This document shows, one piece after another, positions 8,264-15,433 of a stretch of DNA of 64,000 nucleotides. The position numbers and the translations under genes are program-made. The DNA comes from Blastococcus sp. HT6-30 (GTDB lineage: Bacteria; Actinomycetota; Actinomycetes; Mycobacteriales; Geodermatophilaceae): the NCBI RefSeq assembly GCF_039729015.1, contig NZ_CP155792.1, positions 1,322,001 to 1,386,000 on the forward strand, read 5' to 3'. Position 1 is the stretch's first letter; each line of letters begins with the position of its first letter. A model generated the notes under the pieces. The model was not told the DNA's origin. It worked only from the letters and a program-made list of their open reading frames with translations, and made no database searches.

Positions 8264-9505
8264 TCAGGCGGTGGTGAAGGCCAGCGCGATGTTGTGCCCG
8301 CCGAAGCCGAAGGAGTCGTTGACCGCTGCGGTGAGTTCGGCCCGGCGTGGCTCGTGCCGGACGATGTCGAGGGCCTGGACGGCGGCGTCGTCGTCGGGGT
8401 CGTCGAGGTTCGCCGTCGCGGGGACGACCTGTTCGCGCAACGCGAGGATGGTGAACACCGACTCCAGCGCCCCGGCGGCGCCGAGCAGGTGCCCGGTCTG
8501 GCTCTTGGTGGCGCTGACCAGCACGTGCTCGCCCAGGGAGGAGCGGATGGCCGAGGCCTCGGCGGTGTCGCCGACCGGGGTGGACGTGGCGTGGGCGTTG
8601 ACGTGCCCGACGTCGGTGGGGGAGATGCCGGCGTCGCGCAGCGCGGCGGTGATCGCGCGGGCGGCACCCTCACCCTCCGGGTGCGGGGCCACCAGGTCGT
8701 AGCCGTCGGCGGTGCCGCCGGCGCCGGCCAGCTTCGCGTGCACCCGGGCCCCCCGGGCGGCGGCGGAGTCTGCCCGCTCGAGCACCAGGGCAGCCGCGCC
8801 CTCGCCGAGCACGAAGCCGTCCCGGGCCTTGTCGAACGGGCGGGACGCGCGCTCGGGCTCGTCGTTGCGGGTGGACATCGCGCGCATGGCGGCGAACCCG
8901 GCCATCGGCAGCGGGTGGACGCAGGCCTCCGCGCCGCCGACCAGGACGATGTCGGCCCGGTCGAAGCGCAGCAGGTCCAGGCCCCAGCGGATGGCCTCGG
9001 CGCCGGAGGCGCAGGCGCTGACCGGCGCGTGCACGCCGCCCTTGGCGCCGATGGCCAGGCCGACGGCGGCGGCCGGACCGTTGGGCATGAGCATCGGGAT
9101 GGTGAAGGGGGAGACCCGCTTGGGCCCCTTCGCCTCCAGGACGTCGTCCTGCCCGAGCAGCGTCAGCGCGCCACCGATCCCGGTGCCGAAGACCACCGCG
9201 ATCCGCTCGGGGGCGACGCCGGCGTCGGCGGCACCGGACTCGGCCCAGGCCTGCTCGGCGGCGATGACCGCCACCTGCTGGCTGCGGTCGAGCCGGCGGG
9301 CGCGGACCCGGTCGATCTGCTCGGCGGGGTCGGTCGCCAGCCGGGCGACGAGCTGGGCGGGGAACTCCTGCACCCACTCGTCGGTGATCCGGCTGACGCC
9401 CGAGCGCCCGGCGAGCAGGGCGTCCCAGGTGCTGGCCACGTCGCCGCCGAGCGGCGTGGTGGCACCCAGGCCGGTGACGACTACGTCGGTGGTGGACGGG
9501 CTCAT
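8264..9505 (-). CDS. fabF: Beta-ketoacyl-ACP synthase II (KasA/FabF type)
   Basis: This encodes 413 residues. The ATG at 9505 is preceded by AGGAG at a good distance. It is the thiolase-fold elongating condensing enzyme of FAS II. The catalytic triad is intact: Cys165 in VSACASGAEA, His in NAHATSTPVGD and His in FGFGGHN near the C-terminus. The glycine-rich entry VVVTGLGATTPLG is also typical. Mycobacteria carry two adjacent copies (kasA, kasB); only one is present here. It sits between acpP and accD6, with stem-loops on both sides. Confidence 0.96.
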   Translation of the reverse strand: MSPSTTDVVVTGLGATTPLGGDVASTWDALLAGRSGVSRITDEWVQEFPAQLVARLATDPAEQIDRVRARRLDRSQQVAVIAAEQAWAESGAADAGVAPERIAVVFGTGIGGALTLLGQDDVLEAKGPKRVSPFTIPMLMPNGPAAAVGLAIGAKGGVHAPVSACASGAEAIRWGLDLLRFDRADIVLVGGAEACVHPLPMAGFAAMRAMSTRNDEPERASRPFDKARDGFVLGEGAAALVLERADSAAARGARVHAKLAGAGGTADGYDLVAPHPEGEGAARAITAALRDAGISPTDVGHVNAHATSTPVGDTAEASAIRSSLGEHVLVSATKSQTGHLLGAAGALESVFTILALREQVVPATANLDDPDDDAAVQALDIVRHEPRRAELTAAVNDSFGFGGHNIALAFTTA

Positions 9506-9550
9506 GGGATCTCCTCGTGCGGACGACGGCCGGGTGGGCCGGATCGGGGG

Positions 9551-9588
9551 CGCGGGTCCCATGCGGCGATCGGCCGGCGGGACCCGCG
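9551..9588 (-). other. Stem-loop immediately downstream of acpP
   Basis: CGCGGGTCCC (9551-9560) pairs perfectly with GGGACCCGCG (9579-9588). On the minus strand it begins 4 nt after the acpP stop. It probably stabilises or partly terminates the acpP message, so that acyl carrier protein is made in excess over FabF and AccD. Confidence 0.6.
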
Positions 9589-9592
9589 GGGC

Positions 9593-9835
9593 TCAGCCCT
9601 GGTTCTTCTCGATGAAGCTGATCGCGTCGCCGACGGTCTTGATGTTGGCGAGCTGGTCGTCGGGGATGGCGACGCCGAACTTGTCCTCGACGGCGGTGGC
9701 GATCTCGACCATCGACAGCGAGTCGACGTCGAGGTCCTCGGTGAAGGACTTCTCCGGGGTGGCGTCGGCGGGCGACACCCCGGCGACCTCCTCCAGGATC
9801 TCGGCCAGACCGGACTGGATCTCCTGGGTGCTCAC
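9593..9835 (-). CDS. acpP: Acyl carrier protein
   Basis: This encodes 80 residues with a GTG start. It is a small acidic four-helix carrier; Ser39 in the DVDSLSMVE motif is the 4'-phosphopantetheine attachment site. Conserved helix residues FTEDL and FGVAIPDDQL are present. It lacks the long C-terminal tail of mycobacterial AcpM, so it resembles the streptomycete type. Hairpins lie on both sides of the cistron, suggesting that its mRNA level is set independently of the rest of the operon. Confidence 0.97.
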   Translation of the reverse strand: MSTQEIQSGLAEILEEVAGVSPADATPEKSFTEDLDVDSLSMVEIATAVEDKFGVAIPDDQLANIKTVGDAISFIEKNQG

Positions 9836-9857
9836 GCGGGTCCTCTCTCTCGGATGG

Positions 9858-9898
9858 GGCGGGCATGGCCCGCCGACGTCCGGGACACGGTGTCCCGG
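9858..9898 (-). other. Two adjacent stem-loops between fabH and acpP
   Basis: GGCGGGC/GCCCGCC (9858-9874, 3-nt loop) is followed by CCGGGACA/TGTCCCGG (9880-9898, 3-nt loop). Both are perfect and lie in the 82-bp gap upstream of acpP on the minus strand. They may be RNA-processing or attenuation elements. Confidence 0.5.
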
Positions 9899-9917
9899 CG
9901 AACTGGGGTGGTGGCGC

Positions 9918-10886
9918 TCACGGGAGGACGACGACCTGCCCGGCGAAGGTCAGACCCGCTCCGTACCCGAGCAGCAGGGCGACGTCGCCGGTCCTGGCCT
10001 CGCCGCTCTCGAGCAGGGCCGACAGCGCGAGCGGCACCGAGGCCGACGACGTGTTGCCCGCGCGCACGATGTCGCGGGCGATGACGGTCCGCTCGGGCAG
10101 CTTCAGCCGCTTGGCCATCAGCTCGATGATCCGCAGGTTCGCCTGGTGCGGCGCGAACACGTCGATGTCGTCGGGGCCGACGCCGGCGCGGCGCATCGCC
10201 TCGACGAGCGTGTCGGTCAGCTTGGTGGTGGCCCAGCGGTACACGGCCTGGCCGGCCATGCTCATCGCCACCTCGCCCTTGGGAATGGCGATGGCCTCGG
10301 CCTGGTCGCCGTCGCTGCCCCACACGACCGGGCCGATGGCGGGTTCGTCCGAGGCGCCCACGACGGCCGCGCCGGCGCCGTCGGCGAAGATGACCGCCGT
10401 CGCCCGGTCGTCGAGGTCGGTGTAGTCGGTGAGCCGTTCGCCGCCGATGACCAGCGCGTTGCGTGCCGAGCCGCTGCGGATCGCATCGGCCGCCGCGCTG
10501 AGCGCGTAGCACCATCCGGCGCAGCCGGCGTTGACGTCGAAGGCGCCGGGTCGGGGCGCGCCCAGCCGGTGGGCGACCTCCGGGGCGAGCCCGGGGATGG
10601 GCCGCGGCAGGCTGGCCGAGGCCACCAGCACCAGGTCCAGGTCGGCGGCGTCCAGCCCGCTGGCCGCCAGCGCCTTGCCGCCGGCCGCGACGCTCATCTC
10701 CAGCAGTGTCTCGTCGGGCTCGGCCCAGCGCCGCTCGGCGATGCCCACCCGGCTCTGGACCCACTCGTCGTTGGTGTCCATCCGCTGGGCGAGGTCGTCG
10801 TTGGTGACCCGCCGGCGGGGGCGGTAGCTGCCGAGCCCGAGGATGCGGGCGCCGGGGGCGCCGGCAGGTAGCTGGATCGGGATCAC
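9918..10886 (-). CDS. fabH: Beta-ketoacyl-ACP synthase III
   Basis: This encodes 322 residues. The GTG start at 10886 overlaps the fabD stop (GTGA), indicating translational coupling. It is the initiating condensing enzyme that joins an acyl-CoA primer to malonyl-ACP. The catalytic residues are all present: Cys122 in NAGCAGWCYAL, His247 in APHQANLRI and Asn278 in AGNTSSAS. The C-terminal LLGYGAGLTFA strand is also typical. The open frame extends upstream, but that part lies within fabD. Confidence 0.96.
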   Translation of the reverse strand: MIPIQLPAGAPGARILGLGSYRPRRRVTNDDLAQRMDTNDEWVQSRVGIAERRWAEPDETLLEMSVAAGGKALAASGLDAADLDLVLVASASLPRPIPGLAPEVAHRLGAPRPGAFDVNAGCAGWCYALSAAADAIRSGSARNALVIGGERLTDYTDLDDRATAVIFADGAGAAVVGASDEPAIGPVVWGSDGDQAEAIAIPKGEVAMSMAGQAVYRWATTKLTDTLVEAMRRAGVGPDDIDVFAPHQANLRIIELMAKRLKLPERTVIARDIVRAGNTSSASVPLALSALLESGEARTGDVALLLGYGAGLTFAGQVVVLP

Positions 10887-12085
10887 GCGGTCACCTCCGG
10901 GTAGAGCCGGGCGATCGGGTCGCCGGCGTCGACGAGGTCGCCCTCGTGGACCAGCCACTCGGCCAGCACGCCGTCGTAGGCGGCCGACACGTTGACCTCT
11001 TCCCTGCGGCCGCGGATGCAACCCAGGGGAGTGCCGGCGGGCAGGTGCGTGCCCTCGGCGACCTCCGCGGGGCTGACCGTGCCGCGGGCGGGGGCCACGA
11101 CCATCCGCCAGTCGGGCAGGTGCTCGGCCTCCGCGCGGCCGCGCTCGGCGGCGATGAGCTCGCGGGCGCGGTCGAGGTCGTCCGGGGAGGTCACGGCGAG
11201 CACCTCGATGCCCGCGCCCTTCCACTCCCGCTTGGCCAGCCCGGCGAGCGCACCGGCCGGGGGGAGCTCGATGACGGCGGTGACGCCGAGCTGGCGCATG
11301 GTGGCCAGGCACGAGTCGAAGCGCACCGGGCTGGTGACCTGGCTGACGAGCCGGGACAGCACCTGGGCGCCGGAGTCGACGGCCGCGCCGTCGGCGTTGG
11401 ACAGCAGCAGCCTGCTGGGGTCGGCCGGCCGCAGCCCGCCGACCAGGCCCTCGAGCTCCTCGCGGGCCGGGGCCATGTACTCGGTGTGGAAGGCGCCGGC
11501 GACCGGCAGCGGCATCACCCGGGCCTTGGCCGGGGCCCCGGCCTTGAGCGCGGCGAGCCCGTCGAGCGGCCCGGCGGCCACGATCTGGCCGGCGCCGTTC
11601 ATGTTGGCGGGGGTGAGGCCGTGTGCCGAGATGGCGGCGAGCACCTCGTCGGGGTCGCCGCCGAGCACGGCCGACATCCCGGTGGGCGTCCGGGCGCAGG
11701 CCGCGGCCATGGCCCGGCCGCGGACGGCGGTCAGCGCGATGGCCGCCTCCACGGACAGGACGCCGGCGAGCGCGGCTGCGGTGAGCTCGCCGACGCTGTG
11801 CCCGGTGATGACGACGTCCCGGCCGGTGTGGGGGGTGTGGGACACGGGGCCCGGGAGCCCGCCGAGCTCGCGGGCGACGACGAGGCTCATCGCGACCACG
11901 AGCGGCTGCGTGACGGCGGTGTCCTTGATCGCCTCCGCGTCCCCGGTGGTGCCGAGCGCCAGCAGGTCCGCGCCGGAGATCGCGCCGGCCCAGCGGAAGA
12001 ACGGCTCCGCGCCCGGCAGGTCGAGCCAGTCGGTCAGCATTCCTGGCTTCTGGGCACCCTGACCAGGGGCGAGGACGGCGAGCAC
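10883..12085 (-). CDS. fabD: Malonyl-CoA:ACP transacylase fused to a biotinyl/lipoyl-like domain
   Basis: This encodes 400 residues from the GTG at 12085, just before the family's N-terminal APGQGAQ. FabD loads malonate onto ACP. Nucleophile Ser97 lies in TGHSVGEL and the catalytic His200 in AGAFHTEYM. About residues 325-400 are an added barrel-sandwich hybrid domain (VVAPARGTVSPAEV, then VHEGDLVDAGDPIARLYP), like a biotinyl/lipoyl carrier. The hairpin turn reads VSAAYDG and lacks the modifiable Lys, so it is probably structural or a protein-docking piece. It is the first gene of the FAS II operon, just downstream of the PucR-type regulator. Confidence 0.93.
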   Translation of the reverse strand: MLAVLAPGQGAQKPGMLTDWLDLPGAEPFFRWAGAISGADLLALGTTGDAEAIKDTAVTQPLVVAMSLVVARELGGLPGPVSHTPHTGRDVVITGHSVGELTAAALAGVLSVEAAIALTAVRGRAMAAACARTPTGMSAVLGGDPDEVLAAISAHGLTPANMNGAGQIVAAGPLDGLAALKAGAPAKARVMPLPVAGAFHTEYMAPAREELEGLVGGLRPADPSRLLLSNADGAAVDSGAQVLSRLVSQVTSPVRFDSCLATMRQLGVTAVIELPPAGALAGLAKREWKGAGIEVLAVTSPDDLDRARELIAAERGRAEAEHLPDWRMVVAPARGTVSPAEVAEGTHLPAGTPLGCIRGRREEVNVSAAYDGVLAEWLVHEGDLVDAGDPIARLYPEVTA

Positions 12086-12153
12086 CCCATCACCGTGCCA
12101 GTGATCATCCGTTCCCGCGCGGCGCGGGCGAACGAAAGCGCACCGTTGATCTT

Positions 12154-12171
12154 TGTGGGATTCCTCCAACA
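12154..12171 (-). promoter_or_regulatory. Candidate FasR operator upstream of fabD
   Basis: In the 159-bp gap between the regulator and fabD there is an imperfect dyad, TGTGGGA-N4-TCCAACA (6 of 7 positions symmetrical), about 70-86 bp before the fabD start. FasR of Streptomyces, a PucR-type activator encoded next to fabD, binds here in its genome. That this dyad is the site is inference. Confidence 0.35.
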
Positions 12172-12244
12172 CATGCTTGGTCCACAGCCGATGCGGGGCT
12201 CGATCGTGGTGGGAACCGCACGCCTGGTGACCTCGGAGGCCGGC

Positions 12245-13423
12245 TCAGTGCCAGAGCGACCGGTCGCGGTCCAGCTCGGCGAGGGCGAGGGCGATCTGCA
12301 GCGTCCAGCTGCCACGCGGGTCGGTGGCGGAGAGCCCGGTGAGCTCCGCGGCCCGCTTGAGCCGGTACCGCACCGTGTTGGGGTGCACGAAGATCGACCG
12401 GGCGCTCGCCTCCAGGTTGCCCCCGCTGCTCAGCACCGCCCGCACCGTCTCGAGCACCCCGCCGCCGGCCGAGCGCAGCGGCGCGGCCACCTGCTCCTGG
12501 AGGGCCACCCGGGCCAGCGGATCGCCGTCGAGCGCCCGCTCGGCCAGCAGCGCGTCGGCCGGCACCGGGCGCGGCGCCTCCGGCCAGGCGCGGGCCGCCC
12601 GGAGCCCGGCGAGCGCGGCCGCCGCGGAGACGGCCGCCCGTCCCAGCCCATCGACCACCGGGCCGGTCACCACCGGCCCGTCGCCGAACTCGTCGCTGAT
12701 CCGCTCGGCCGCGCCCTCGAGGTCCTCGGTGCTGCCCAGCACGACCACCAGCTGCTCGGCGTGCACGCCGACCAGCACGTCGCAGCGCAGGCCGCGGGCG
12801 GTGCGGCGGACCGCGCCGTGCGGGTCGTCCACCTCCGTGGGGGCGGCGCCCACGATGACCAGGGCGGGGGTGCCGGCGGCCCAGCCCAGCGCCGCGGCTC
12901 GGCCGGAGAGCTCCTCGGACCGCTCGCCCCGCACCAGGGCGTCGACGGCCAGGGCCTCCAGGCGTGCGTCCCAGGCGCCCCGGTTCTCCGCGAAGCTGGC
13001 GTAGACGTGGGCGGTGGCGAAGGCGACCTCCCGGCTGAACTGCAGCACGGCCAGCCGCAGGGTGTCCTCGTCCCCGGGCTCGGCCACGGAGGTGACGCGC
13101 TCCTCCATCACCTCGACGGTGACCTTGATCAGGTCGACGGTCTGCTTCAGCGCCACGGCCCGCACCAGCTCCCGGGGCGCAGCGCCGAACACCTCTCCGG
13201 TGAGCCGTGGCGGACGCCCGGGGCTGCGGCACCACTCGACCAGGGAGGCGATCCCGGCCTGCGCCACGAGGGTGACCCACGAGCGCTGGTCGGCCGGCAT
13301 GGCGCGGAACCAGGGCAGGTCGTCGTCCATCCGGGCGACGGCCTGGGTGGCCAACGACCCGGATGCTCGCTCCAGCCGCCGGAGCGTGGCGTCGCTCGGC
13401 GGGCGGTTGGTCACCCGGCTCAC
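12245..13423 (-). CDS. fasR: PucR/CdaR-type transcriptional regulator of fatty-acid synthesis (FasR-like)
   Basis: This encodes 392 residues from a GTG start. The C-terminal HTH_30 domain (about 330-385) has the characteristic NLEASARSIFVHPNTVRYRL helix-turn-helix. The central part is a GGDEF-like PucR domain (LVIVGAAPTEV, then LVGVHAEQLVVVLG), and the N-terminus is a helical ligand-sensing region. Its position just upstream of fabD matches FasR of Streptomyces and Rv2242 of M. tuberculosis. The Streptomyces protein activates the fabD operon. The assignment rests on domain type and synteny. Confidence 0.85.
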   Translation of the reverse strand: MSRVTNRPPSDATLRRLERASGSLATQAVARMDDDLPWFRAMPADQRSWVTLVAQAGIASLVEWCRSPGRPPRLTGEVFGAAPRELVRAVALKQTVDLIKVTVEVMEERVTSVAEPGDEDTLRLAVLQFSREVAFATAHVYASFAENRGAWDARLEALAVDALVRGERSEELSGRAAALGWAAGTPALVIVGAAPTEVDDPHGAVRRTARGLRCDVLVGVHAEQLVVVLGSTEDLEGAAERISDEFGDGPVVTGPVVDGLGRAAVSAAAALAGLRAARAWPEAPRPVPADALLAERALDGDPLARVALQEQVAAPLRSAGGGVLETVRAVLSSGGNLEASARSIFVHPNTVRYRLKRAAELTGLSATDPRGSWTLQIALALAELDRDRSLWH

Positions 13424-13523
13424 GCGGTCAGCGTGTCACGCCGGGCCGGGTCGGGGAGAGTGGAGCCGTGAACGTTCCCCCGGTCGGCGCCCTGCCCGGC
13501 GGCCGCGTCCCCCACCGCCGGCG

Positions 13524-14072
13524 ATGACCGGGCCCGACTCCCGGGTGCTGCTCGCCCCCGACGACGGCTCCCTCGGCCCGCTGCTGCGGATCGCCGACGA
13601 CCGGCTGGCCCCGGGGGTGGGCTACGGCGTGCACGAGCACCGGGCGGTCGACGTCGTCGCCGTCGTCCTGGCCGGGACGCTGACCCACCGCTGGGGGGTC
13701 GGGGTCGCCGTCGGCGCCGGTGACGTGGCGGTGCTGCGCGCCGGCACCGGCCTGGCGCACGACGAGGTGGCCGGCGACCGCGGCGCCCGGGTGCTGCAGT
13801 GCTACCTGCGCAGCGCGACCCCGGGACTTCCGGCCGCGCACGAGGTGCACCGGGCGGCCGGTGGATGGCTCGGCCTGGGCCGGGACGACGCCCGGCTGTG
13901 GGTGGGCCGGACGGTCCCGGGGGAGGAGGTGACCCCACCGGCGGGCGTCCTCCTGGTCGCCGGGGCCGCGGGCGTGCGCGTGCACGAGGCGGGCCCGGTC
14001 CGCGCGGGGGAGGCCGTGACCCTCGTGGTGTGGCAGGTGGACGCGGGACGCCCCGACTGGGCAGAGTCGTGA
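13524..14072 (+). CDS. Pirin-family cupin protein (single-domain size)
   Basis: This encodes 182 residues from the ATG at 13524. The N-terminal half matches the pirin cupin barrel: GVHEHRAVDVVAVVLAGTL gives the paired His metal ligands, and RAGTGLAHDE carries a further His and Glu. A second, more degenerate barrel follows (LLVAGAAGVRVHE). It is shorter than full pirins (about 230-290). Some pirins act as quercetin dioxygenases or transcription cofactors; nothing here identifies the role. It diverges from the FasR-like gene and its stop overlaps the GTG of the downstream amidohydrolase, suggesting an operon. Confidence 0.75.
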   Translation: MTGPDSRVLLAPDDGSLGPLLRIADDRLAPGVGYGVHEHRAVDVVAVVLAGTLTHRWGVGVAVGAGDVAVLRAGTGLAHDEVAGDRGARVLQCYLRSATPGLPAAHEVHRAAGGWLGLGRDDARLWVGRTVPGEEVTPPAGVLLVAGAAGVRVHEAGPVRAGEAVTLVVWQVDAGRPDWAES

Positions 14073-14074
14073 GC

Positions 14075-15328
14075 ATGGAATCGGCCTCCGCGCAGGGTCC
14101 CGCCGCGAGCGTGCGAGCGGAGGGGAACGAGGGGGACCTTCCGCTCCTCGCCGCCGCCTACTCCGACGCCGACCGCACCATCGAGCTGCGCCGGCGGCTG
14201 CACCGGCACCCGGAGATCGGGCTGCACCTGCCGCGCACGCAGGCCGCGGTGCTCGAGGCGTTCGCGGAGCTGCCGCTGGAGGTCACCACCGGGACGACGA
14301 CCAGCTCCGTCGTCGCGGTGCTGCGCGGCGCGCGCCCGGGGCCGACCTACCTGCTGCGCGCCGACATGGACGCGCTGCCCGTGCACGAGGACAGCGGGCT
14401 GCCCTTCGCCTCGCAGGTTCCCGGCGCGATGCACGCCTGCGGGCACGACACCCACGTCGCCATGCTCGTCGGGGCCGCGCGGCTGCTCGCGGCCCGCCGG
14501 GAGGAGCTGGCCGGGCAGGTGGTCCTCATGGTCCAGCCGGGCGAGGAGGGCTTCCACGGCGCCCGGTACATGCTCGACGAGGGCCTGCTCGACGTCGTCC
14601 CGGAGGCGCCGGTGAGCGGCGCGTTCGCGCTGCACATCTCCTCCACGCTGCCCAGCGGGAGCGTCAACGTCCGGCCGGGGCCGATGATGGCCGCCGCCGA
14701 CCAGTGGCGGATGACCTTGCGGGGCCGCGGTGGGCACGCCTCGGAGCCGCACGCGGCCGCCGATCCGATCCCGGTGGCGGCGGAGATCGTGCTGGCACTG
14801 CAGGCCATGGTGACCCGGCGGGTCGACGTCTTCGACCCCGCCGTCGTCACCGTCGCGCACATCGAGGCCGGGTCCACGAACAACGTCATCCCCGACACCG
14901 CCTACCTGGAGGGGACGATCCGGACGCTCTCCGCGGAGCGCCGGGCCGACGTCGTCGCCTCGGTCCATCGGGTGGCCACCCACGTCGCCGCCGCGCACGA
15001 GCTGGAGCTGCACTGGGAGCACTTCGAGGGCTACCCGGTCACGATGAACGACCCCGGCATGGCCGCTCAGGTGCTGAAGACCGCTGCCGAGCTGCTCGGC
15101 CGGCAGGCGAGCGTGCTCATGCCCGCGCCGCTCATGGGGGCCGAGGACTTCTCCTACGTGCTCCAGCGGGTGCCCGGCGTCATGGCGTGGCTCGGTGCCC
15201 GCCCGCACGGCGTGGACCCGGCGACGGCCCCGCCCAACCACTCCAACCTGGCGGTCTTCGACGAGGAGCCGCTGCCCGCCGGGGTGGCCCTCTACGCGCA
15301 GATGGCCCTCCAGGCGTTGTCCGGCTGA
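14075..15328 (+). CDS. M20-family amidohydrolase (N-acyl amino acid/IAA-amide type)
   Basis: This encodes 417 residues. The ATG at 14075 was chosen; a GTG two codons earlier overlaps the previous stop. Di-metal site motifs are present: RHPEIGLHLPRTQA, MHACGHDTHVAML with the bridging Cys/His pair, QPGEEGFHGARYM and, near the end, GAEDFSYVL. The dimerisation insertion (RGRGGHASEPH) is intact. The family hydrolyses amide bonds of N-acyl or aryl-acyl amino acids. Residues about 6-21 are encoded by a dispersed repeat copy, so the first 25 residues are probably a late addition with no function. Confidence 0.88.
   Translation: MESASAQGPAASVRAEGNEGDLPLLAAAYSDADRTIELRRRLHRHPEIGLHLPRTQAAVLEAFAELPLEVTTGTTTSSVVAVLRGARPGPTYLLRADMDALPVHEDSGLPFASQVPGAMHACGHDTHVAMLVGAARLLAARREELAGQVVLMVQPGEEGFHGARYMLDEGLLDVVPEAPVSGAFALHISSTLPSGSVNVRPGPMMAAADQWRMTLRGRGGHASEPHAAADPIPVAAEIVLALQAMVTRRVDVFDPAVVTVAHIEAGSTNNVIPDTAYLEGTIRTLSAERRADVVASVHRVATHVAAAHELELHWEHFEGYPVTMNDPGMAAQVLKTAAELLGRQASVLMPAPLMGAEDFSYVLQRVPGVMAWLGARPHGVDPATAPPNHSNLAVFDEEPLPAGVALYAQMALQALSG
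14092..14140 (+). repeat. Dispersed GC-rich repeat, copy A (inside the amidohydrolase 5' end)
   Basis: About 49 bp starting GCAGGGTCCCGCCGCGAGC. It is closely similar to copy B at 15384-15431 and in the same orientation. It falls in frame within the N-terminal coding sequence. Confidence 0.65.
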
Positions 15329-15335
15329 ACGCGGA

Positions 15336-15367
15336 ACGGCCCGCCTCCCCGGAGGGAAACGGGCCGT
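15336..15367 (+). terminator. Hairpin terminator after the amidohydrolase gene
   Basis: ACGGCCCG (15336-15343) pairs with CGGGCCGT (15360-15367), and the loop itself holds a CCTCC/GGAGG mini-stem. It starts 7 nt past the stop, between convergent genes. Confidence 0.6.
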
Positions 15368-15383
15368 CCACGGTGGCCCCCCT

Positions 15384-15431
15384 GCAGGGTCCCGCCGCGA
15401 GCTCGCGAGCGGCGGGGGGCAGGGGGTCCTT
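15384..15431 (+). repeat. Dispersed GC-rich repeat, copy B
   Basis: About 48 bp matching copy A (14092-14140) at most positions. It ends 2 nt from the aceE stop codon and contains the palindrome GCGAGCTCGC. Confidence 0.65.
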
Positions 15432-15433
15432 CG

